Under the pieces are notes generated by a model, which was given only the letters and a program-made list of their open reading frames with translations, was not told where the DNA came from and ran no database searches. The position numbers were made by a program, and so were the translations under genes. A DNA stretch of 28,211 bases from a virus, in the IMG/VR virus record IMGVR_UViG_3300035666_000129, positions 1 to 28,211 of that record, one strand, 5' to 3'. Shown in pieces: positions 24,000-28,211 of this stretch; position 1 is the first letter of the stretch, and each line of letters starts with the position of its first letter.

Positions 24000-24008
24000 T
24001 GCTATAAT
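24000..24008 (+). promoter_or_regulatory. Extended -10 sigma70 promoter (TGCTATAAT) for the helicase
   Basis: TATAAT at 24003-24008 is preceded by TG at the extended -10 position (24000-24001). No good -35 box is seen at 17 bp. The predicted start near 24014-24016 is only 6-8 bases before ATG 24022, so the mRNA would be almost leaderless. The same context, TTTTCTGCTA, recurs at 25260-25269. Confidence 0.65.
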
Positions 24009-24021
24009 AGTCCTATACGCA

Positions 24022-25257
24022 ATGAGGTCAGTGATTAAACTCCGTCCCCACCAGCAACGTGCTCTGGATGCCTTGCTGCAGCATCGTATTGGTCAGGTGA
24101 TCATGCCGACTGGTTCTGGCAAGACCAACGTTGCCATCTTTGATGCGATTCGTGAGTTTCAATCTGATACTCCTAAGACTATTGTAGTTGTTGCTCCTCG
24201 CATTCTATTGGCAGAACAACTGTCTAGTGAGTTTCTTGAGTTTATCACGACTGCTGCTGTTCTGCACGTCCATAGTGGTGAAACTCATCATCAAAGTACG
24301 ACCAAACCTTCTGAAATCTACAACTGGTCTCGCCGTGCCTACAAGCATCAACTGATCTTCACTACCTACAACTCTCTGCAGCGCCTGCAGCAAGCAGATC
24401 TTCACGTTGATACCATCTACTTCGATGAAGCACATAACAGCGTTCAGCGTCACTTTTTCCCTGCTACGGAGCACTTCGCTTCTACTGCTGACCGCTGCTA
24501 CTTCTTCACTGCTACTCCTAAGCATTCTGCTACTGTTTCCAAACCTGGCATGAATGACGCTGCCGTTTATGGCAACGTGATTTGCAATGTTCCTGCTCCC
24601 GAACTGGTGGACGGTGGTTTCATTGTTCCTCCTAAAGTTGTTGTTCAGCAGTTTGAAATGCTCTCCAAAGGTCAGATCGTTGCTGATGTTGACTGTGAGA
24701 ATCTGATTCAGACGATTGATGCTCAGGAGGTGGGCAAGGTTCTGATCTGCTCCAAGGCAACCAAGCAGATCGTTTCTTTGGTTTCGCAGACTGATTTCTG
24801 TAAGCAACTGGAGGACCGTGGTTTCTCCTGGATGTACATCACGTCTAAGACTGGTGCTGTGATTGACGGTCAGAAGGTCAACCGTGAGGTGTTCTTCGAC
24901 ACTCTCTCTGCTTGGGGCAAGGACATCGACAAGAAGTTTGTAGTGCTGCACCACAGCATTCTGTCTGAGGGTATCAACGTGTCTGGTCTGGAGGCAGTGC
25001 TGTTTATGCGGTCGATGGACTACATTGGGATCTCCCAGACCATTGGGCGGGTCATTCGCCTGCATAAGGACGATGCAGAGGGTCTCAGCAGCGGCAGGAT
25101 CACCCCTGGTGCCCTTCAGGACTACACCAAGTCCTTCGGACTGGTCTGCATTCCTGTCTACTCTTCTGTGGGCATCAGCACCGCTAAGAAGGTCCAAGCG
25201 GTGGTGGATACCGTGTTCAACCAAGGGCAACCTGCCATCAGCGTTGTCAAACGCTGA
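24022..25257 (+). CDS. SF2 DEAH-box helicase (ResIII/UvsW-type core)
   Basis: This 411-residue protein carries the SF2 motifs in order: LRPHQ (7-11), Walker A PTGSGKT (29-35), VAPR (57-60), FTTY (113-116), DEAH (135-138), FTATP (162-166), SEGIN (315-319) and QTIGRVIR (339-346). It should be an ATP-driven DNA or RNA translocase or unwinding enzyme. T4 UvsW, which resolves branched DNA and shuts down origin use, has an extra N-terminal DNA-binding domain that is missing here; this protein is little more than the two RecA folds, so the uvsW name is not given. The gene is visibly more GC-rich than the structural block (34 of 60 bases G/C at 24061-24120, versus 18 of 60 at 20401-20460). The leader is very short with no Shine-Dalgarno before ATG 24022; GTG 24031 is an alternative start. 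Confidence 0.9.
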   Translation: MRSVIKLRPHQQRALDALLQHRIGQVIMPTGSGKTNVAIFDAIREFQSDTPKTIVVVAPRILLAEQLSSEFLEFITTAAVLHVHSGETHHQSTTKPSEIYNWSRRAYKHQLIFTTYNSLQRLQQADLHVDTIYFDEAHNSVQRHFFPATEHFASTADRCYFFTATPKHSATVSKPGMNDAAVYGNVICNVPAPELVDGGFIVPPKVVVQQFEMLSKGQIVADVDCENLIQTIDAQEVGKVLICSKATKQIVSLVSQTDFCKQLEDRGFSWMYITSKTGAVIDGQKVNREVFFDTLSAWGKDIDKKFVVLHHSILSEGINVSGLEAVLFMRSMDYIGISQTIGRVIRLHKDDAEGLSSGRITPGALQDYTKSFGLVCIPVYSSVGISTAKKVQAVVDTVFNQGQPAISVVKR

Positions 25258-25272
25258 TTTTTCTGCTAAACT
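25244..25272 (+). promoter_or_regulatory. Sigma70-type promoter (TTGTCA-N17-TAAACT, with TG extension)
   Basis: TTGTCA at 25244-25249 and TAAACT at 25267-25272 are 17 bp apart, with TGC in front of the -10 box. It lies over the end of the helicase gene and would drive the small-gene cluster from 25300. Confidence 0.5.
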
Positions 25273-25299
25273 ACCTACACATCAGGAGGAATCCACCCA

Positions 25300-25443
25300 A
25301 TGCGCTGCAAAGTTCAACTTTTTGTTGCTGGTAAAGTCTTTGATGAAATTGTTGAAGCACGTGACTATCAAGATGCAAAACAAACTGCACTTGCTCGTAA
25401 TCCTAAGGCTAAAATTATCAGTGTAACTGCGGTATTTGGATGA
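25300..25443 (+). CDS. Very small hypothetical protein (47 aa)
   Basis: The gene is marked by the best Shine-Dalgarno of the window, AGGAGG at 25284-25289, 10 bases before ATG 25300. The 47-residue product begins MRCKVQLFVAGKVFDEIVEA and ends KAKIISVTAVFG. It reads as strand, helix, strand (QLFVAGKVFDEIVEA, QDAKQTALARN, AKIISVTAVF), a compact fold. The stop overlaps the next ATG (ATGA at 25440-25443), so the two are translationally coupled. It is too short for a domain call, but the ribosome site and coupling make it convincing. Function unknown. Confidence 0.75.
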   Translation: MRCKVQLFVAGKVFDEIVEARDYQDAKQTALARNPKAKIISVTAVFG

Positions 25444-25670
25444 ACACCCAAAACGAAGGTATTTTTAATCCTAAACCAGGAAGTCCGAATGGTTATGTGA
25501 CTAAGGATGGAATGTGGGCAGCAGTTCCTTGGGGTAAGAAATTTGTTATCATTCATAACGGAGAACAAGTTCACACTGCCAACAACTATGCAACTGCTAA
25601 ATCTTATATTTTAAAACAAGTTAAGGCTTCTAAAAAGAAAACTTCAACTGTTGAACAATTTTTCGGTTAA
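25440..25670 (+). CDS. Small basic hypothetical protein (76 aa)
   Basis: It starts at ATG 25440, overlapping the upstream stop by 4 bases. The N-terminal half contains NGYVTKDGMWAAVPWGKKFV with closely spaced tryptophans, then VIIHNGEQVHTANNYATAKS. The C-terminus is lysine-rich (KQVKASKKKTS) and ends EQFFG. The pattern of paired strands followed by a helix and a basic tail would suit a small nucleic-acid-binding protein, but that is only a composition argument. No family is recognised. Confidence 0.7.
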   Translation: MNTQNEGIFNPKPGSPNGYVTKDGMWAAVPWGKKFVIIHNGEQVHTANNYATAKSYILKQVKASKKKTSTVEQFFG

Positions 25671-25693
25671 ATAGTGTAGCAGTATTACACATT

Positions 25694-25864
25694 ATGGAAG
25701 AAACTCCTGAAGTCAAATGGAATCGTGGTCTTGATCTGTTTATTGAGAGTGTTCATAAACCAGATCACGAACTTCGTCAATGTTCTCATAATCAGAAATG
25801 CTATCACGAATTGATGGCAGTGCGTGGGCACGTGCTAGACTACCTAAAAAATTTAAGACGATGA
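25694..25864 (+). CDS. Very small hypothetical protein (56 aa)
   Basis: The reading frame from ATG 25694 gives MEETPEVKWNRGLDLFIES and ends YLKNLRR; the stop overlaps the next start (ATGA at 25861-25864). It contains two cysteines and several histidines (HKPDHELRQCSHNQKCYHEL), which could bind a metal, and is otherwise helical and charged. No Shine-Dalgarno is evident. The overlap with the membrane protein gene and the uninterrupted gene-dense context are the main support. Function unknown. Confidence 0.6.
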   Translation: MEETPEVKWNRGLDLFIESVHKPDHELRQCSHNQKCYHELMAVRGHVLDYLKNLRR

Positions 25865-26091
25865 CTTACTATGCTTGGTTTATCGTATTCGCAGTAGTGG
25901 CATACTTCATCGCAACGGATGATAGTGTCGCTGCTGCTTTTTATTATCTTGCAAAGTTAGCAAAATCTAACTTTGAGAAACAAAAGTGGTGGTTATTGAA
26001 CAATCCACGTAATCCTGTGGTAAAATATCTAATGTGGCGTCGTTCTATGAAACTCGCAAAAGAGTTGATGGACGAATATAAAAATAAATAA
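25861..26091 (+). CDS. Small single-pass membrane protein (76 aa)
   Basis: ATG 25861 is chosen over the in-frame ATG 25798 because it makes the usual ATGA overlap with the upstream gene and because the protein then begins directly with its membrane segment, MTYYAWFIVFAVVAYFIA. A second moderately hydrophobic helix (VAAAFYYLAKLA) follows at about 23-34. The remainder is basic and aromatic (KQKWWLLNNPRNPVVKY, WRRSMKLAKELM), consistent with a cytoplasmic tail. It may act at the host inner membrane, but no family is recognised. Confidence 0.68.
   Translation: MTYYAWFIVFAVVAYFIATDDSVAAAFYYLAKLAKSNFEKQKWWLLNNPRNPVVKYLMWRRSMKLAKELMDEYKNK
26083..26090 (+). promoter_or_regulatory. Late-promoter-like motif (AATAAATA)
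   Basis: AATAAATA overlaps the stop of the membrane protein gene and lies 21 bases before ATG 26112. In this region of small, probably early genes it may be a chance match in the Lys/Asn-rich C-terminal codons. Confidence 0.35.
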
Positions 26092-26111
26092 CCCTATATC
26101 TGGTAATTCTT

Positions 26112-26429
26112 ATGCTCTCTACGCAGTATCGGTTGAGACTTGAAGCAATCTGTGAGAAGATTGTACTTCACGAAGAAGTGAGTTTGGAAGATATGATTTG
26201 GGCAGAAAAACTTGCGAAAGCAAATCGTTCTGCTGCCACAATACTACGTCAGGCAAGACGTAAAGCAGAAAACCCTAATATGGATGAAATGGATGATTTC
26301 CTAAACTCAATGGATATTGGTGGTTTAGGGCACGAAAGATTTGGTAGGAGAGGATTTGATAGTCCTGATGAACTTCTTGACTGGTTTAAACGTGATGAAG
26401 ACGAAACCGATTGGAGGACTCGGGATTGA
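26112..26429 (+). CDS. Small hypothetical protein (105 aa)
   Basis: The N-terminal half is helical (YRLRLEAICEKIVLHEEVS, IWAEKLAKANRSAATILRQA). The C-terminal half is acidic with aromatic residues (MDEMDDFLNSMD, FDSPDELLDWFKRDEDETDW). The basic-then-acidic division might indicate a protein that binds its own partner or DNA at one end. It starts 20 bases after the membrane protein gene. Its stop shares bases with the TTG start of the next gene (TTGA at 26426-26429). No known domain. Confidence 0.72.
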   Translation: MLSTQYRLRLEAICEKIVLHEEVSLEDMIWAEKLAKANRSAATILRQARRKAENPNMDEMDDFLNSMDIGGLGHERFGRRGFDSPDELLDWFKRDEDETDWRTRD

Positions 26430-26623
26430 CCTACGAAGAGTTTGTAAATAAAAGTCCAGAGCATTATATGGATATGGTGCGCTTGATTGATATTAAGACA
26501 AAGTATCGTATGGAATTCACTGATCAAGAAAAAGAAATTAACGAACATATTATGGAGTTTCAACATCAAACTAAGTTAAATGAGTTGAGAGATAAATTTG
26601 AGAAGTGTTTGGAGAAAGAATAA
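26426..26623 (+). CDS. Small helical hypothetical protein (65 aa), TTG start
   Basis: The frame has no ATG near its start. TTG 26426 is preferred because GGAGG lies about 10 bases upstream (26412-26416) and because TTG overlaps the previous stop. An upstream TTG at 26411 would add five residues and lose the ribosome site. After the start the product reads TYEEFVNKSPEHYMDMVR and then a long charged helix (EKEINEHIMEFQHQTKLNEL, RDKFEKCLEKE) with coiled-coil character. Its stop overlaps the next ATG (TAATG). Function unknown. Confidence 0.6.
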   Translation: MTYEEFVNKSPEHYMDMVRLIDIKTKYRMEFTDQEKEINEHIMEFQHQTKLNELRDKFEKCLEKE

Positions 26624-26823
26624 TGAAATCATTTCAAGAATTTTTATCAGAAGAAGAAAAAGCATCAAAAGCGACTGCAAAATATCAGAATGAACCAAAG
26701 GGTAATGAAAAGTGCTCTAATTGTAATATGTGGAGACCACCCAATGCTTGCACTGCTGTGAAAGGTAAGATTTCACCTGATGGATGGTGTAAGTGGCATC
26801 AGTATGATCGAAAAAATCAATGA
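26623..26823 (+). CDS. HiPIP-like four-cysteine protein (66 aa)
   Basis: It starts at ATG 26623, overlapping the upstream stop. Residues 1-25 form a charged helix (MKSFQEFLSEEEKASK). The rest has four cysteines, Cys31-x2-Cys34-x8-Cys43-x12-Cys56, with GWCKW around the last one. The C-x2-C plus GWCxxW arrangement is that of high-potential iron-sulfur proteins, where the four cysteines hold a 4Fe-4S cluster and the aromatic residues shield it. The cysteine spacing is tighter than in classical bacterial HiPIPs, and there is no signal peptide although classical HiPIPs are periplasmic. It could be a small redox or structural Fe-S or zinc protein. The family link is good by motif; the metal is not proven. 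Confidence 0.72.
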   Translation: MKSFQEFLSEEEKASKATAKYQNEPKGNEKCSNCNMWRPPNACTAVKGKISPDGWCKWHQYDRKNQ

Positions 26824-27011
26824 AACACGCCGTCATACTTTCACTTTGTTTTCTTCCACTAGCGGTTATATATCTTATAATGAAAGTATCTGTCTGGTTG
26901 TCCTCTAGCGTATCAGAAGTCAATTATGTCCGAGAAGATTCCAAACGAGAGCACGGACCCTACGTGGAAAATGCATATGGAGACGTTGATGAAGAGGCAG
27001 AGAAGGATTGA
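26820..27011 (+). CDS. Small N-terminally anchored membrane protein (63 aa)
   Basis: ATG 26820 overlaps the previous stop (ATGA). The product begins MKHAVILSLCFLPLAVIYLI, a clear membrane anchor or signal-anchor, and ends in a very acidic tail (GDVDEEAEKD). The 3' 86 bases lie in a different frame over the start of the following gene, so one of the two may be misread, or the region is coded twice. Both have supporting signals: here the ATGA coupling and the well-formed hydrophobic N-terminus. No family is recognised. Confidence 0.55.
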   Translation: MKHAVILSLCFLPLAVIYLIMKVSVWLSSSVSEVNYVREDSKREHGPYVENAYGDVDEEAEKD

Positions 27012-27144
27012 GATTGCTGAAGTAATCGATGAAGCAATATGGCGATGGTACTTTGAACACGGCAAAGAAGTTCCCAACTGGAAATATCAAAGAGACCCCC
27101 AGTGGTGGGTCGATTATTTGGCAGAACTTGACAACCAAGAGTAA
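26926..27144 (+). CDS. Small Trp-rich hypothetical protein (72 aa)
   Basis: From ATG 26926 the product starts MSEKIPNESTDPTW. The C-terminal part is rich in tryptophan and charge (AIWRWYFEHGKEVPNW, RDPQWWVDYLAELD), a pattern that looks selected rather than random. It overlaps the upstream membrane protein gene by 86 bases in another frame; a later in-frame ATG at 26971 would shorten the overlap to 41 bases. A consensus promoter for the next genes lies over its 3' end. Function unknown. Confidence 0.65.
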   Translation: MSEKIPNESTDPTWKMHMETLMKRQRRIEIAEVIDEAIWRWYFEHGKEVPNWKYQRDPQWWVDYLAELDNQE

Positions 27145-27156
27145 ATACCCTATAAT
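27128..27156 (+). promoter_or_regulatory. Perfect consensus sigma70 promoter (TTGACA-N17-TATAAT)
   Basis: TTGACA at 27128-27133 and TATAAT at 27151-27156 are 17 bp apart. The -35 box lies in the last codons of the upstream gene. The predicted start near 27163 leaves a leader of about 16 A/C-rich bases before ATG 27179, with no Shine-Dalgarno. Confidence 0.8.
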
Positions 27157-27178
27157 ACACCCAAATACACCCATTATT

Positions 27179-27382
27179 ATGGACTACAAACCCTATAGTA
27201 TGGAATGGAGTCGGCGGCGGTATCTTGCCGAAGCAATCCAACAATACTTTGATACTGATGCGTCCCTGAATGTCGTTCTGGACGATATTGTTGGTGTGCT
27301 TGAAGAAAATGTAGAGCACCACAAGAGTCGTGCCGAACGCTTTCAAGAAGTTCTGGATGGTCTGAAGTCTCTTCCTTACTGA
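27179..27382 (+). CDS. Small helical hypothetical protein (67 aa)
   Basis: ATG 27179 is chosen because it is the first in-frame ATG after the strong promoter at 27128-27156; a longer frame from 27029 would cross that promoter. The product begins MDYKPYSMEWSRRRYLAEA and is mostly helical and acidic (QQYFDTDASLNVVLDDIVG, VLEENVEHHKSRAERFQEVL). The end is KSLPY. It is the first gene of a tightly packed run. No domain is recognised. Confidence 0.7.
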   Translation: MDYKPYSMEWSRRRYLAEAIQQYFDTDASLNVVLDDIVGVLEENVEHHKSRAERFQEVLDGLKSLPY

Positions 27383-27383
27383 T

Positions 27384-27569
27384 ATGAAACCCAACTTTCG
27401 TAAGGTATTGGAGATGGCACTGGAAGAAGGTGTCCGTTATGGATACAATCGTGCCCATAAACACGTAGAGAATCCACACGAAGATGCTGTGGTTGATTGT
27501 GTGGTGGATGGTGCGATGAACTCTCTATATGAATGGTTTGACTTTGAGGATAACAATGAATCCACGTAA
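27384..27569 (+). CDS. Small hypothetical protein (61 aa)
   Basis: It starts one base after the preceding stop. The product begins MKPNFRKVLEMALEEGVRYG and is helical throughout, with YNRAHKHVENPHEDAVVD in the middle and an acidic end (EWFDFEDNNEST). Three histidines near one turn could bind a metal, but this is weak. It overlaps the next gene by 14 bases in another frame. Function unknown. Confidence 0.68.
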   Translation: MKPNFRKVLEMALEEGVRYGYNRAHKHVENPHEDAVVDCVVDGAMNSLYEWFDFEDNNEST

Positions 27570-27717
27570 TATTGCTATTGTTTTATTTGGATTTGCTGTG
27601 GGTCTGTTGGTGTCTTATAATCTTACACCAGAAAAGACCCCACACCATACATCTACGGTCTCTGGGTCTTCTGGTGACCTTAAATGCACTACATCTTGTG
27701 TAATTAAAGAACAATGA
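27556..27717 (+). CDS. Small single-pass membrane protein (53 aa)
   Basis: ATG 27556 is preferred to the in-frame ATG 27529 because GAGGA at 27546-27550 gives a well-spaced ribosome site and the overlap with the previous gene is then short. The product begins MNPRNIAIVLFGFAVGLLVS, one N-terminal membrane segment, followed by a Ser/Thr-rich stretch and two cysteines in KCTTSC. The tail may sit in the periplasm. It is coupled to the next gene by an ATGA overlap at 27714-27717. Confidence 0.65.
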   Translation: MNPRNIAIVLFGFAVGLLVSYNLTPEKTPHHTSTVSGSSGDLKCTTSCVIKEQ

Positions 27718-28001
27718 ATCTAATTCAATTCAAGCATCGTTATGACTTTGGACACGAATATTATGTCCAGATTATAAACATCAGGCGTAGAAGTTTACTT
27801 CAAGTTTCTGTAAGTTGGAACGATCAAGCATCTTGGCCCTATCTTCAGATTACTTCTGGTAGCGGAACTGCTCTGGGTATTCTGTTCTGGGGATATAAGT
27901 TTGGGTTTGATATTGATTTCATTTCCCGCACTTGGAACTGGGATTATATGAAGGAGGTGGATGAAAAGCAGCTTGATTATGTTGAAATGGATGAGTGCTG
28001 A
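27714..28001 (+). CDS. Small hypothetical protein (95 aa)
   Basis: It starts in ATGA overlap with the previous gene. The N-terminal two thirds are beta-rich with many aromatics (FKHRYDFGHEYYVQIINIR, VSVSWNDQASWPYLQI, ALGILFWGYKFGFDIDF). The end is acidic (KEVDEKQLDYVEMDEC). No cleavable signal peptide is seen. The compact beta pattern suggests a small barrel or sandwich fold. Function unknown. Its stop overlaps the next start (TGATG). Confidence 0.72.
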   Translation: MNLIQFKHRYDFGHEYYVQIINIRRRSLLQVSVSWNDQASWPYLQITSGSGTALGILFWGYKFGFDIDFISRTWNWDYMKEVDEKQLDYVEMDEC

Positions 28002-28211
28002 TGTTTAGTAAAGCACTGAAAGGAACTGAAAAAATGAAAACCACTCTGAACTGGTGGGAATACTGGATTGGTCACTGTTGGATGACAGGATGGCAGAGTA
28101 TGCGAATGACATTTCGCATCTGGGCTGACCTTATGACATCCAACTATGATAACTATGCTCTCCCCAGAACAGTAGAAGATCCAGAAGAAGAATGTAGAGA
28201 TTGGTTCTGGG
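28001..28211 (+). CDS. Small hypothetical protein, 3' end outside window
   Basis: An open frame runs from ATG 28001 to the window edge (at least 70 residues). It begins MFSKALKGTEKMKTTLNWWE, with a possible alternative ATG at 28034, and is rich in Trp and Met (EYWIGHCWMTGWQSMRMTF). The C-terminal visible part is acidic (VEDPEEECRDWFW). The aromatic helix could be amphipathic and membrane-associated. It is the last member of the packed run; no family is recognised. Confidence 0.65.
   Translation, partial: MFSKALKGTEKMKTTLNWWEYWIGHCWMTGWQSMRMTFRIWADLMTSNYDNYALPRTVEDPEEECRDWFW

Noticed and set aside
24205-25230. A 341-residue open frame on the minus strand, antisense to the helicase
   Set aside because: The plus-strand frame has all SF2 helicase motifs. 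The antisense product has no recognisable domain and is explained by the helicase's higher GC content removing stop codons.
25025-25426. A 133-residue plus-strand frame from within the helicase into the next gene
   Set aside because: It is a shifted frame of the helicase 3' end. The 47-aa gene at 25300 with a strong AGGAGG explains the downstream part better.
25798-25860. N-terminal extension of the membrane protein from ATG 25798
   Set aside because: It lies wholly inside the 56-aa gene in another frame and adds a basic, non-membrane stretch before the natural hydrophobic N-terminus; the ATGA overlap supports 25861.
27029-27178. N-terminal extension of the 67-aa protein from ATG 27029
   Set aside because: It would run across the perfect sigma70 promoter and over the Trp-rich gene; ATG 27179 follows the promoter directly.
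1-28211. CRISPR arrays, insertion sequences, integrase or attachment sites
   Set aside because: No regularly spaced repeats, transposase or integrase motifs were seen. The only mobile elements supported are the group I intron and the GIY-YIG gene.

Overview
The window looks like part of the genome of a T4-type cyanomyophage, that is, a tailed phage of marine Synechococcus or Prochlorococcus. The evidence is an AT-rich sequence dominated by very large tail-associated structural genes, a tail-collar fibre protein, an LRR fibre protein, a peptidase S74 chaperone tail, T4-type late promoter motifs (NATAAATA) in front of late genes, a small tRNA cluster, and a long run of tiny overlapping genes. 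No host-type gene is visible. The assignment rests on family recognition, not on a search.

Layout. Positions 1-2193 hold the end of one structural gene and three small, overlapping structural genes, the third of which ends in an intramolecular chaperone domain. Positions 2196-3251 form a non-structural island. It has a perfect consensus sigma70 promoter, a small unknown gene, an orphan Phd/YefM-like antitoxin, a tRNA with anticodon UAU and an unexpected long variable arm, a CAU tRNA, a nested three-stem RNA candidate, a second strong promoter, and a tRNA-Leu(UAA) split by a compact 198-nt group I intron. Positions 3252-4191 hold a small acidic protein, a terminator, and a free-standing GIY-YIG homing endonuclease. 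The endonuclease start lies inside a long-range inverted repeat that also encloses its late promoter. Positions 4220-21781 are the late structural block: a 2278-residue protein, two tandem paralogues of 1061 and 1219 residues, a collar protein, an LRR fibre and a further fibre-like protein. A 717-residue PA14-like structural gene (21770-23923) is inverted relative to all the others and overlaps its neighbour tail to tail. From 24022 the composition changes. A more GC-rich SF2 helicase is followed by at least twelve very small genes, many joined by ATGA or TAATG overlaps, including a HiPIP-like four-cysteine protein.

How it works together. Late-motif promoters appear to drive the tail and fibre genes and the endonuclease. 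Host-type sigma70 promoters appear to drive the tRNA island, the helicase and the small-gene cluster. The UAU and UAA tRNAs would help an AT-rich phage translate AUA and UUA codons. The regions most worth a second look are the tRNA island and the endonuclease leader (2196-3643).
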